In this document: positions 1 to 7,991 of the stretch, piece by piece
Position numbering within the stretch: the first letter of the stretch is position 1
Layout: each line of letters opens with the position of its first letter
DNA from: Bacteroidia bacterium
GTDB taxonomy: Bacteria; Bacteroidota; Bacteroidia; Cytophagales; Cyclobacteriaceae
Length of the DNA: 64,000 nt
Direction: 5' to 3'
NCBI GenBank assembly: GCA_030425425.1
Contig: JAUIAO010000011.1
Span: 46,906-110,905 of the forward strand
Position numbers and translations under genes: made by a program
The notes under the pieces: generated by a model
Databases searched by the model: none
What the model saw: the letters and a program-made list of their open reading frames with translations, nothing else
What the model was told of the DNA's origin: nothing

Positions 1-235
1 CTTGCGTTTGCAATCCAATAAAAGAGAAAACTAATATGCTCTGGCTGCCTGTTACTGTGAGGGAATATTTTCCGTTCAGATCTGTGGTAATTCCATTGGA
101 CGTTCCTTTCTCTATTACGTTTACTCCTGGCAGATTAGCTCCAGTTTCGTCAGTTACTGTTCCTGTGATGATCATTACAGGTTTTTGGGAGGTCAGCGCT
201 CCCAGGGTGATTAAGATTAAAATGATTCGTTTCAT
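1..235 (-). CDS. N-terminus of a SusC-like or carboxypeptidase-regulatory-like protein (3' part outside window)
   Basis: The reverse strand reads from an ATG at 235 to the left edge: about 78 residues with no stop. Residues 1-16 form a hydrophobic signal peptide (MKRIILILITLGALTS). A carboxypeptidase-regulatory-like beta-sandwich follows, with the usual landmarks: GTVTDETG, LPGVNVIEKGT, NGITTDLNGKYSL and a VFSFIGLQ-type strand. This module normally opens SusC/RagA TonB-dependent receptors, and also some other exported Bacteroidota proteins. Without the remainder I cannot separate a receptor from a shorter protein. It is transcribed divergently from the ECF sigma operon at 371, an arrangement often seen for sigma-controlled surface systems. 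Confidence 0.75.
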   Translation of the reverse strand, partial: MKRIILILITLGALTSQKPVMIITGTVTDETGANLPGVNVIEKGTSNGITTDLNGKYSLTVTGSQSILVFSFIGLQTQ

Positions 236-370
236 ATCGCTATAAGTTTTGATTTCTTACCGTTGAGATGTAGGAGAGCTTCAGATTCCATAAATTCACT
301 GAAACTTTTTTTGATTAATTCTTTATAAATCCTGTAAGTAGTTATAAATCAGTAAAATAGATTTTCATTT

Positions 371-940
371 TTGAGTTGGCTTTTTGTAAATAGAGATGAA
401 TTAAGCGATGCACAGCTGTTACAGCGGTATCGGGAAAAGGAGGATACCGATAGTCTCGGGATACTCTACGATCGCTATTTGCATTTGGTGTATGGATTGT
501 GTCTCAAGTATCTGAAGGATCGGGATTTGAGTCAGGATGCTGTCATGGATATCTATGAGTTGATTGCGCAGAAGTTAAAAACTCAGGAAGTCACACATTT
601 CAAAAGCTGGCTCTATATCGTGAGTAAAAATCATTGCCTCATGCAATTGCGAAAAGCTAATCCTGAAATGAAAATGCAAGAACATTTTATGGAAATAGCC
701 GAGTCCTCGCATCACAATGATGAGTCGGATGCTGAGACTGACTATCAGGCTCTTGAAAAATGCATTGATCAGCTGAAAGACGAACAAAAGCACTGTGTGA
801 ATGAGTTTTACTTACAGCAGCGCAGCTATCAGGAGATTGCTGAAAGTGCAAAAATGGATTTGAACAAAGTGAAGAGTTATATTCAGAATGGAAAGCGAAA
901 TTTGAAAATCTGCCTGGAGGAACAGCATGTCAGAAGATAA
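371..940 (+). CDS. RNA polymerase sigma factor, sigma-70/ECF family
   Basis: A 189-aa alternative sigma factor. Region 2 lies at about residues 18-95 (LGILYDRYLHLVYGLCLKYL, then FKSWLYIVSKNHCLMQLRK). Region 4 lies at about 125-180, with an HTH around SYQEIAESAKMDLNKVKSYI. The only in-frame start after an upstream stop at 353 is TTG at 371; no ATG or GTG occurs early in the frame, so a TTG start is assigned. It overlaps the next gene by 14 bases, so the two are probably translated together. By analogy with other sigma/membrane-protein pairs, the downstream protein may control its activity. That role is inferred. Confidence 0.88.
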   Translation: MSWLFVNRDELSDAQLLQRYREKEDTDSLGILYDRYLHLVYGLCLKYLKDRDLSQDAVMDIYELIAQKLKTQEVTHFKSWLYIVSKNHCLMQLRKANPEMKMQEHFMEIAESSHHNDESDAETDYQALEKCIDQLKDEQKHCVNEFYLQQRSYQEIAESAKMDLNKVKSYIQNGKRNLKICLEEQHVRR

Positions 941-2465
941 GAAGCCATATCGACACATTACCGAGGAGGAACTCAAAAAGTATCTGCAAGGAGAGCTGAG
1001 TGGGAAAGCTGCGAATGATTTGGAGCGACAGGCTTTGGATTCGGACTTTGAGGGGGAAGCTTTGGAAGGATGGGAAAGTCATCAGATGGATGATTTGGAG
1101 CAGGATATGACTCTTTTGAGAAATAAGCTGGCACAGAAACAGTCGAACAGGAAAGTGATTTGGTGGCAATTGGCTGCAGTGGTTGTATTACTTTTTGTAA
1201 GTGGTGTGGTTCTGTGGAATCTCAATGATAAGTTGGAAAAGGAGTCTGATATTGCTCAGAAACTCGAAAATGATCCGTTTGCTAAATCTGAAGAATCTGA
1301 TATTTTAAAAATTGAAAAGCCAGTTGAGAAAGATCAGGAATTGTCTGAAGAGATATTGCAAGATGAAAGGGTCAGACAAATGGATACGAAACCGAAAGCA
1401 AGGAAAAAAATAATTGCACCAAAAATGGAAGTTGCTCCTGAGGAAGCCCAGGCAGATCAATTTTTGGAAGAAAATGCTGAGGTGATAGAAGAGGATATTC
1501 AATTAGCTGAAACCGATGTGTTGGAAGAAACCGTAGTGGAAGATTTGCCAATAGAGGAGGCCTTGGATTTGGATGTTGAGGTGACCGAAGGAATGAAATA
1601 CTCAAAATTGGTTTTTGAACCTGCAGATTCAAGCATTCCTCAACCTAAAGATTTAGATGATTCTGAAAAACCTGAGATACTAACTGTTCTTGCTACTCAA
1701 GGAGAAGCTGAGAATGGAAGTGAAACCACGGTAATGCCTGATTCATTAGAGATAGATGTTAATATGGCTTTAAGAGGTAAAGTGGCAGGTGTAGTAGTGA
1801 CGCAGAACTATCCAAAAACTACAGCTCGATCAACCAGTTTGAGGTCACGTACAGTTACAGGGGTGGTGCGAGATGCTGAAGGGAAAGCAACATTGCCCGG
1901 CGTTACAGTGATGGTCGAAGGAACTACTAGAGGAACAGTGACCGATTACGATGGAAGATTTGAGCTAGAGCTACAGCCAGAAGATTCCGTTATTTCTTTT
2001 CATTTTATTGGGATGCAGGATTTGGAACAACCAATTGCAAGCAATATGGAAGTCTTGATGGAGTCTGATGTAGAGTCACTTTCTGAGGTGGTTGTGGTTG
2101 GGTATGGCCAGGAAAAATCTACATTTTCAACCGGATCGGTCACTCAGGTTGATATGGATGATGAAGGTTCGTCCTATCAAAATGCACAACCAGAAGGAGG
2201 AATGCAGGCATTCAAAGAATACATCGAAGAAAATATCAAATATCCTGAAGAAGCTAAAGCCAATAACATCAAAGGAGTGGTAAGATTGAAATTGGATATC
2301 TCAGCTTCCGGCCGAATCTCAAATATTGACGTAAAGAAAAGCCTCGGCTATGGATGTGATGAAGAGGCCATACGCTTGGTCAATGAAGGTCCAGATTGGG
2401 AGCCCGCCCAGCGTGAAGGAATGTCCGTCGAGTCAAGAATTACTATTCGAATTCGATTCAAGTAA
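927..2465 (+). CDS. Membrane protein with anti-sigma-like N-terminus, carboxypeptidase-regulatory-like domain and TonB C-terminal domain
   Basis: 512 aa. The cytosolic N-terminus (1-72) contains ITEEELKKYLQGEL, a style common to Bacteroidota proteins that follow sigma factors. One membrane helix is at about 76-98 (WWQLAAVVVLLFVSGVVLWNL). A long acidic, Pro/Glu/Val-rich periplasmic linker follows (100-270). A carboxypeptidase-regulatory-like domain at about 305-375 includes LPGVTVMVEGTTRGTVTDYD. At about 285-295 and 385-395 are short stretches resembling SusC plug segments (GKVAGVVVTQ, EVVVVGYGQ). The C-terminus (430-512) resembles a TonB C-terminal domain (YPEEAKANNIKGVVRLKLD to the terminal RITIRIRFK). 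It overlaps the sigma gene by 14 bases. It could transmit an outer-membrane signal, act as a sigma regulator, or energise a receptor; the sequence does not decide. Confidence 0.8.
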   Translation: MSEDKKPYRHITEEELKKYLQGELSGKAANDLERQALDSDFEGEALEGWESHQMDDLEQDMTLLRNKLAQKQSNRKVIWWQLAAVVVLLFVSGVVLWNLNDKLEKESDIAQKLENDPFAKSEESDILKIEKPVEKDQELSEEILQDERVRQMDTKPKARKKIIAPKMEVAPEEAQADQFLEENAEVIEEDIQLAETDVLEETVVEDLPIEEALDLDVEVTEGMKYSKLVFEPADSSIPQPKDLDDSEKPEILTVLATQGEAENGSETTVMPDSLEIDVNMALRGKVAGVVVTQNYPKTTARSTSLRSRTVTGVVRDAEGKATLPGVTVMVEGTTRGTVTDYDGRFELELQPEDSVISFHFIGMQDLEQPIASNMEVLMESDVESLSEVVVVGYGQEKSTFSTGSVTQVDMDDEGSSYQNAQPEGGMQAFKEYIEENIKYPEEAKANNIKGVVRLKLDISASGRISNIDVKKSLGYGCDEEAIRLVNEGPDWEPAQREGMSVESRITIRIRFK

Positions 2466-2472
2466 TATTCAC

Positions 2473-2497
2473 ATTCTGACGAGAATTAAGTCAGAAT
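2473..2497 (+). terminator. Stem-loop after the sigma/TonB operon
   Basis: Perfect 8-bp arms (ATTCTGAC / GTCAGAAT) with a 9-base loop lie just after the stop at 2465. The following bases are not a clear U-run, so this is only a candidate terminator. Confidence 0.35.
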
Positions 2498-2517
2498 CTC
2501 TTAATAATCAGTCAAAG

Positions 2518-2555
2518 TGACATGATATTTCATTAATTACATCCATTTCATGTCA
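2518..2555. promoter_or_regulatory. Inverted repeat upstream of the hsp20 cluster
   Basis: TGACATGA at 2518-2525 and its exact complement TCATGTCA at 2548-2555 are separated by 22 bases. The pair ends about 90 bases before the first hsp20 start. It may be a regulator site for heat-shock expression. It does not match the CIRCE element, and no binding protein can be named. Confidence 0.3.
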
Positions 2556-2645
2556 TAATGACTTGAAAAGGTGTGCTGAAAAGTTTTGGAATAAGGTTTG
2601 AATAATGGAAATCCAAACGATGTAAAATCTTAAACCTTAAATAAA

Positions 2646-3074
2646 ATGACACTAGTAAGCACAAACTACCCAACACTAAGCAGTCTATTCGACAACATGT
2701 TTGATACTGAAGTCAACGACTGGAAAAGAAAGAATTATTCATCAACTCAGACCACCTTGCCAAAGGTGAATATTCTGGAAGATAAAGATGGATTTACAGT
2801 AGAAATGGCCGTTCCCGGTATGCAAAAGAATGATTTTGATATCAAGCTCGATCAAAACCTTTTGACTATTTCTTCTGAGAAAAATGATGAAAAGAAAGAA
2901 ATGAAATATGTGCGTAAAGAATTCGCATATCAATCATTCAAAAGATCATTCACATTACCAGATACAGCAGATGATGAAAAAATCAGCGCCTCTTACGAGA
3001 GTGGTGTTCTGAGAGTTTCTATTCCAAAAAAAGAAGAAGCTAAACCGGTTCACAGAGCGATTCAGATTGCATAA
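2646..3074 (+). CDS. Small heat shock protein, Hsp20/alpha-crystallin family (first of three)
   Basis: 142 aa, normal size for bacterial Hsp20. It is an ATP-independent chaperone that holds unfolding proteins. The alpha-crystallin domain spans about residues 38-128, opening with LPKVNILEDKDGFTVEMAVPG and containing the DFDIKLDQNLLTISSEK strands. A GVLRVSIPK segment near the end matches the family's I-x-I/V-type anchor region. The N-terminal arm is short (TLSSLFDNMFDTEVNDW). It is closest in sequence to the third copy at 3667: both end in an IPKKEEAK tail and share the KEFxYQSFKRSF segment. Three copies in 1.5 kb indicate local duplication. Confidence 0.95.
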   Translation: MTLVSTNYPTLSSLFDNMFDTEVNDWKRKNYSSTQTTLPKVNILEDKDGFTVEMAVPGMQKNDFDIKLDQNLLTISSEKNDEKKEMKYVRKEFAYQSFKRSFTLPDTADDEKISASYESGVLRVSIPKKEEAKPVHRAIQIA

Positions 3075-3154
3075 GTGGCATATTAAAGCAGGGCTTTATT
3101 GCCCTGCAGTTTTTACATTGAGTTTTTGAGAGCGTTTTCAAAAAGGAGGTTGTC

Positions 3155-3592
3155 ATGAACTTATTTAAATGGACACAAAACTTTAAACCAAACTTTCCAC
3201 ATATAGTGGAAAAGTTTTTAGGACGTAAAATCCACGATGAGGCTGCTAGCAATGAGTTTGTTAGCACTGTTCCTTCGGTCAATATTGAAGAGAAAAATAA
3301 AGCTTTTGAGGTATCAGTTGCTGTACCTGGATTCAATAAAAAGGATTTGAAAATTGAAGTCCAGGATCATTGTCTGATCATTTCTTCAGAAAAACAATAC
3401 GATAACGAAGAAGTCTATTCCAATTGGATGAGACGAGAATATGGCTATGCATCTTTCAGGAGGATGTTTCATTTGCCTGATGATGCAGATGCAGATCAGG
3501 TAGAAGCAACGATGAAGGACGGTGTATTGAAAATTAAAGTTGCCAAATTGGTAAGCATTGAATCCAAAACAAAATCAATCGCCGTTCATTAA
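3155..3592 (+). CDS. Small heat shock protein, Hsp20/alpha-crystallin family (second, divergent copy)
   Basis: 145 aa. The alpha-crystallin domain is at about residues 45-135 (VPSVNIEEKNKAFEVSVAVPG, FNKKDLKIEVQDHCLIISSEK, DGVLKIKVAK). It is clearly more divergent than its two neighbours: its N-terminal arm (NLFKWTQNFKPNFPHIVEKF) is different, and it lacks their KKEEAK tail. A strong Shine-Dalgarno-like AAAGGAGG lies 5-12 bases before the ATG, unusual in a phylum where most genes lack one; this supports the start. Mixed-subunit Hsp20 oligomers with the neighbours are possible but inferred. Confidence 0.95.
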   Translation: MNLFKWTQNFKPNFPHIVEKFLGRKIHDEAASNEFVSTVPSVNIEEKNKAFEVSVAVPGFNKKDLKIEVQDHCLIISSEKQYDNEEVYSNWMRREYGYASFRRMFHLPDDADADQVEATMKDGVLKIKVAKLVSIESKTKSIAVH

Positions 3593-3666
3593 GAGTTCTA
3601 CTTTATAAGCGTGAATAAAGATTATTTGAAATGTTATTGATGGTTTAACTATTAAAATTTAAAAAG

Positions 3667-4098
3667 ATGAGCACATTAGTAAGAAACACCGGTCTTTTTC
3701 CTTCTAATTCATTTTTTGATGATTTCATCACCCGAGACTTGTTTAATTGGTCTTCCTCAGATCGAGAGCATACACTTCCTCAAGTCAATATTGCGGAAAC
3801 TGACGAGGATTTCAGGGTAGAAATGGCGGCCCCAGGAATGAGCAAAGAGGATTTTAAGGTGGAGCTGGACAATGATACGCTTACCATCACCTCAGAGCTC
3901 AATTCTGAGGATAATCGGGAGGTAAAATACTCACGCAAGGAGTTTAGTTACCAGTCATTTAAGAGATCTTTTTACTTACCAAATACAGTTGAAGTAGATA
4001 AGATAGAAGCCACTTATCAGGATGGTTTGCTCAATCTGGTTATTCCGAAAAAGGAAGAAGCAAAGCGCAAACCTGTAAAAACAATTACAATTTCCTGA
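3667..4098 (+). CDS. Small heat shock protein, Hsp20/alpha-crystallin family (third)
   Basis: 143 aa. The alpha-crystallin domain runs from LPQVNIAETDEDFRVEMAAPG to GLLNLVIPKKEEAK (about residues 38-132), followed by a short basic tail ending KTITIS. It is much closer to the first copy (2646) than to the middle one, so a duplication order with the middle gene as the older branch is plausible. It sits 74 bases after the second copy and is followed by a good terminator at 4208, so the three may be one heat-responsive unit. Confidence 0.95.
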   Translation: MSTLVRNTGLFPSNSFFDDFITRDLFNWSSSDREHTLPQVNIAETDEDFRVEMAAPGMSKEDFKVELDNDTLTITSELNSEDNREVKYSRKEFSYQSFKRSFYLPNTVEVDKIEATYQDGLLNLVIPKKEEAKRKPVKTITIS

Positions 4099-4207
4099 AT
4101 GTAATGTTTATGGTTTGATAGGAAATCAACAATCTTATTCGAGATCCTACATGTAGGGAATACTAATGAATAATTGATTGAACACATTTCATAGTTTAGG
4201 TTAGGAG

Positions 4208-4236
4208 CCGGGAGTGAATGCACTTCCGGTTTTTTA
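4208..4236 (+). terminator. Rho-independent terminator of the hsp20 cluster
   Basis: CCGGGAGTG and CACTTCCGG form a 9-bp stem with one G-U pair and a 4-base loop, followed by a run of T from 4230. It lies about 110 bases after the last hsp20 stop. Confidence 0.8.
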
Positions 4237-4280
4237 TTGAACAGGATTTAGTAATGATCGAATTGTATTTGATTCAATAA

Positions 4281-4299
4281 CTGTGTATATTGTACACAG
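4281..4299. promoter_or_regulatory. Palindromic operator candidate in front of the sugar kinase
   Basis: CTGTGTA (4281-4287), five bases, then TACACAG (4293-4299) form an exact 7-bp inverted repeat that ends 20 bases before the kinase ATG. Its size and symmetry fit a dimeric repressor such as a LacI- or GntR-family protein. No regulator gene is adjacent. Confidence 0.55.
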
Positions 4300-4319
4300 A
4301 AAATTAATCCCTAAAAACG

Positions 4320-5336
4320 ATGCATACACCTAAAGTAGTCACTTTCGGAGAAGTAATGATGCGGCTTTCACCTCCAGGATACGCGATGTTTTCACAGGCG
4401 AAACACCTCGATATGACGTTTGGAGGTGGCGAAGCTAATGTGGCGATTTCACTAGCTTATATGGGACTTGATGCTGCGCATGTTACCCGATTTCCCGATA
4501 ATTTGCTGGGAAAAACTGCAACACAATTTCTAAAACACCACCTCTTGGATACTTCTTCCATCGTATTGGGGGATGAGATGATGGGGTTGTATTTCCTGGA
4601 AAAGGGTGCAGTACATCGTCCAAGTCAGATTGTGTATGAACGTAAGAATTCGGCATTCGCCAAAATCAAGCCGGGGATGATTGATTGGGAACAGACTCTG
4701 GAAGGAGCATCTTGGTTTCATTGGACGGGTATCACTCCGGCAGTATCTAATGGAGCTTTGGAGTGTGTGAGTGAGGCCATTGATATAGCAAACAAACATG
4801 GCATCAATGTGTCCGTGGATGTTCATTCCAGAAAAAACATGTGGGATTACGGTAAAGCTGCTAAAGAAGTCATGCCTCAACTCATAGATCGCTGTGATAT
4901 CGTGATTGGTGGAGCGTATGACTTTCAGGAACTTTTCGATATCCCTTTAAAAGGTGAGCACAATGAGCAATTTAGAAAGGCAGCTCAGGAACTGATGAAA
5001 AGAAGTCCCAGGATCAAAAAAGTTTTCGATAAAGAAAGAGAAGCAGTCAGCGCTTCACACAACCGCATTATGGGCAGAATGTGGAATGGAGAAGATTTTT
5101 ATAAAACCGAAAAACTTGATGTTACTCATATTGTGGATCGAGTTGGTACCGGTGACGCATATGCCGCAGGAGTGATCTATGGGTTACTCAATTATGAGGA
5201 AGACGCGGATGCTCTGGAGTTTGGGGCTGCAGCTTGTGCGCTGAAGCATACCGTAGAAGGTGATGCCAACATGGTTTCTGCAGAAGTAATACAGGACCTT
5301 ATGCACGGCAACACTTCTGGTAATATCAAACGTTAG
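4320..5336 (+). CDS. kdgK: PfkB-family sugar kinase, probable 2-dehydro-3-deoxygluconokinase
   Basis: 338 aa, the usual length for ribokinase/PfkB sugar kinases. The N-terminal signature VVTFGEVMMRLSPPG and FGGGEANVAISLAYMG (substrate and lid region) resembles KDG kinases. The catalytic/anion-hole motif near residues 272-283 is DRVGTGDAYAAG, with the Asp base retained and GTGD in place of the commoner GAGD. The likely reaction is phosphorylation of 2-keto-3-deoxygluconate from uronate breakdown. No KDPG aldolase (eda) or uronate genes are adjacent, so substrate assignment rests on sequence resemblance only. A palindrome 20 bases upstream suggests repressor control. The stop codon abuts the stop of the convergent gene at 5337 with no spacer. 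Confidence 0.8.
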   Translation: MHTPKVVTFGEVMMRLSPPGYAMFSQAKHLDMTFGGGEANVAISLAYMGLDAAHVTRFPDNLLGKTATQFLKHHLLDTSSIVLGDEMMGLYFLEKGAVHRPSQIVYERKNSAFAKIKPGMIDWEQTLEGASWFHWTGITPAVSNGALECVSEAIDIANKHGINVSVDVHSRKNMWDYGKAAKEVMPQLIDRCDIVIGGAYDFQELFDIPLKGEHNEQFRKAAQELMKRSPRIKKVFDKEREAVSASHNRIMGRMWNGEDFYKTEKLDVTHIVDRVGTGDAYAAGVIYGLLNYEEDADALEFGAAACALKHTVEGDANMVSAEVIQDLMHGNTSGNIKR

Positions 5337-5840
5337 TTAAAGTCCTTTCAATCCTTTCTTGATCAGTTTCAAAGCCCAGTCATAATGGCTTGAGGTTGCT
5401 GAAATGAAATAGGCTCCGAGTGAAGTGCTGCCTGTCCAATGATAGCGTTTCTTCTCAAAAAGTTCCTCATCGCTATGTTTTTCTATGATTTGGGATATTT
5501 GCAGATGAGACTTTTCGAATTGATTGAGAATAGACCCCAGAGGTACATCAGAATACTGTTGGTGGATTTTTAGGTTCAGTTCTGGAACTCTTTTCCAAGT
5601 ATATCCTTTGGCGGGAATCTCAGGCTTTTCACCAGTCATGCCTACTTCGTACCAGCCTAACATCATCAAATGCCATTCATGCAAATGAGCCAAAACATCC
5701 CGAATATTTCTATTCATAGTGCCGGGATGAAAGGATGCTTCTGTCAAATCAGTTGGTAATTGATCAATATGGATTAATAATTTGTCGTAGTTATTAGTAC
5801 TAAGGGCAAGTAGTTCAGTTTTATTCTGAGGGCGTGACAT
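5337..5840 (-). CDS. ClbS/DfsB-family four-helix bundle protein
   Basis: 167 aa, predicted soluble and all-helical, with the DinB/ClbS-like pattern: N-terminal NKTELLALSTNNYDKLLIHI, then RNIRDVLAHLHEWHLMMLGWYE (about 43-66), then PAKGYTWKRVPELN typical of the ClbS/DfsB family, and a C-terminal TGSTSLGAYFISATSSHYDWA. ClbS itself is a resistance protein that opens colibactin's cyclopropane, but most family members have unknown substrates, so only the family is assigned. It converges on the sugar kinase with zero spacing. Confidence 0.8.
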   Translation of the reverse strand: MSRPQNKTELLALSTNNYDKLLIHIDQLPTDLTEASFHPGTMNRNIRDVLAHLHEWHLMMLGWYEVGMTGEKPEIPAKGYTWKRVPELNLKIHQQYSDVPLGSILNQFEKSHLQISQIIEKHSDEELFEKKRYHWTGSTSLGAYFISATSSHYDWALKLIKKGLKGL

Positions 5841-6059
5841 TTTTTGATTTGTATTGAGGTTCGATTGACAATTTAGGTTACAAACACCTCTTAAAAAATG
5901 ATAATTGTCAGAAGAAACCTCGATTTAGATTTCCTCTGACAACTCAATAAGTTTCTTTTAGAAGCTCACAAATAGGTATTTTTCCAATAATCTATGGATC
6001 GCTAGAAAATTGTTTCATCAAATCAACACCTCTCTTACTCTGCCTTCGAGTGATATAAT

Positions 6060-7043
6060 TTATAAACCAGCTAGTGGGGAATGTTTTTCGAATTTGTTTT
6101 TTACTGGCTTTACAGTTTTCAGATAGGCATAGATGGCTTTCAAGTCTTCTTCCGTCATGTTGCCATACATGGTCCATGGCATCACGGTCTGCATATCTCC
6201 TTGCGTTAATTCAGGAGCTATATAAGATGAATCCACATATGCTTTGAATTTTTGGACGAAAAACTCCTCCGTCCAGTTGCCTATTCCTGTTTCCGGGTCA
6301 GGGGTGATATTAGCAGAACGTATGGTTCCAAATTCAGGTAATTTGAATTCAAACCCACCAGCAAATTCCAACCCCTCTATTGGTTGGCCCTTATCTTGAG
6401 GTGTATGACAATCAGCACAAGCTGCGGCATTTGTGAGATAGGCTCCATATGCTATTTGATCATTTTTGTCAGGAATGGGTTGTGGTGAGCTATTCTTGGG
6501 GATAGTTCTCAGGATAAAATTCATTGGGAAGTCTGCTTTAGATGCCACAACATCATTTTCGATCGGTTCTAAGGAGCGTAAATATGCGATGATGGCATAA
6601 ACATCTTCTTCAGCCATTTGACCATACTTCAAGTAAGGCATTACCGGAAAAATCGGCTCGTTAGATTTGGTCACACCAGTGGTAATCAATCGAAAAAGTT
6701 CACCATCTGTCCAATCACTGATTCCTGCCGGAGTAATGTTTTTTGAAGTGAATACGCCAGGGAAGCCGAAATCCTGATTGAATATCTCACCTCCTTTACC
6801 GAGTGTTCCTTCTTTCAGAGGCCCACTGTATAATTGCCAGTCGCGAGTGGAGTGGCAATCCATACAAGCACAAACTGAGTTGGCCAGGTATTCGCCTCTG
6901 ATGACTCTTTCTGATGTGATTTCAATGTCAAGTTCTGTTGGCTCTTGTACCTTAGGGAGTGCAGTTTGGAAATAAACTAATCCTGCTGAAATGAGTAGGG
7001 CAATAGCTGCTAGAACCCCACCAATGATCTTGAGTATTTTCAT
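6060..7043 (-). CDS. Membrane-anchored diheme cytochrome c
   Basis: 327 aa. The N-terminal hydrophobic segment (about 5-25, IIGGVLAAIALLISAGLVYF) acts as signal or anchor, placing the rest in the periplasm. Two covalent heme motifs are visible: CMDCH at 60-64 and CADCH near 210. Each starts one of two similar cytochrome domains, which share a late EEDxxAIxAYL segment (EEDVYAIIAYLRSLEP and EEDLKAIYAYLKTVKP), so the protein is an internal duplication. It probably passes electrons in the periplasm, as in small cytochromes that serve alcohol or sugar dehydrogenases. No dehydrogenase partner is adjacent. Confidence 0.9.
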   Translation of the reverse strand: MKILKIIGGVLAAIALLISAGLVYFQTALPKVQEPTELDIEITSERVIRGEYLANSVCACMDCHSTRDWQLYSGPLKEGTLGKGGEIFNQDFGFPGVFTSKNITPAGISDWTDGELFRLITTGVTKSNEPIFPVMPYLKYGQMAEEDVYAIIAYLRSLEPIENDVVASKADFPMNFILRTIPKNSSPQPIPDKNDQIAYGAYLTNAAACADCHTPQDKGQPIEGLEFAGGFEFKLPEFGTIRSANITPDPETGIGNWTEEFFVQKFKAYVDSSYIAPELTQGDMQTVMPWTMYGNMTEEDLKAIYAYLKTVKPVKNKFEKHSPLAGL

Positions 7044-7109
7044 AAGTTGGTTGATTGAACTTATGAAATTAGTTATTTCTGTCTGGATGTCAAAAACAAC
7101 ATAAATAGT

Positions 7110-7135
7110 AAAGCCCGAGCTACAGCCCAGGCTTT
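7110..7135 (-). terminator. Stem-loop between lipoprotein and cytochrome genes
   Basis: On the minus strand an 11-bp stem, with two G-U pairs, closes a 4-base loop and ends GGGCTTT. It lies 26-51 bases after the lipoprotein stop. The U-run is weak, so it is a candidate terminator only. Confidence 0.45.
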
Positions 7136-7160
7136 AACAATATAGCGGTAATGGGAATTC

Positions 7161-7631
7161 TTATAGCTTTTCTACTTCCACAGTCGTATCAATGGTTGCA
7201 GTTCTGTGTCTGAACTGAATGCTTGTCACGGCATCATCCGTATCATTTAGATAAAGATTGATGACTTCACCATCGTCATCAGCTCCATAGCTGATCTGGA
7301 TCCTGTGGCAGCATTCTATTCGATCATAAACTGCCTGGGCATCTGCAGCGGAGAAACTGATATCTGTATCAAAATCAACACTTCCGTCGCTACCAATTGT
7401 GATGGTTCCTCTGGAATGTAAGCTTTCAGTGTCGTTGATCACATTGTATGTGCCAGCAAAAGGAATAACAATAGATAGCTCTGATGGTCCTTCAGAGTTA
7501 TTTTCATTGTTGTCATCTGTATTTTCCTGATCATCCACCATGTCATCAGTACTATCCTCTTCACATGAGGTGAAAAATGCAAAAGAGAAAAGAATGAAAA
7601 ACGTAAATGCTAGTTTTTTGAAGTAATTCAT
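7161..7631 (-). CDS. Hypothetical lipoprotein
   Basis: 156 aa when started at the ATG at 7631. A longer frame reaches 7730, but the sequence from 7631 gives a textbook lipoprotein signal (MNYFKKLAFTFFILFSFAFF then TSC), with the acylated Cys near residue 23. A very acidic Asp/Asn/Glu linker (about 25-50) follows, then a small beta-rich domain (FAGTYNVINDTESLHSRGTI, with a Cys-Cys pair in IECCHRI). I do not recognise the domain. It is monocistronic, with a stem-loop downstream. Confidence 0.75.
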   Translation of the reverse strand: MNYFKKLAFTFFILFSFAFFTSCEEDSTDDMVDDQENTDDNNENNSEGPSELSIVIPFAGTYNVINDTESLHSRGTITIGSDGSVDFDTDISFSAADAQAVYDRIECCHRIQISYGADDDGEVINLYLNDTDDAVTSIQFRHRTATIDTTVEVEKL

Positions 7632-7991
7632 AAATTTCGAGTTTGATTGAATGGTCAAATTTGGGTAAGCGTGACCAAAAATGATATCCGTGCTACACGG
7701 TATATTCTCGGAATATTCTAACTTTTTCATTAAAAAAGTCAGTTTTTAAACAAATTGATAGACCATGCTGATGTTATTGCCAGTGGTGTGAAGACTCGGA
7801 ATATTACCTCAGGTATTAACATTGAAACCTGATGCTACTAATTATGGGGATTGAGGAATTCCGAAGCGATTCTGATCCTGATTTTTTTACTAAGACATAG
7901 AATACTGCTAATTTTCCGGTAATTATCGACCCACCCCTTATAAAAGTCGAAACAGTCAGACCCAAATCGACTTAAAGTTTCAATTAATATC

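Noticed and set aside
36..245. 69-codon plus-strand frame at the left edge
   Set aside because: It is antisense to the carboxypeptidase-regulatory-like gene read on the minus strand.
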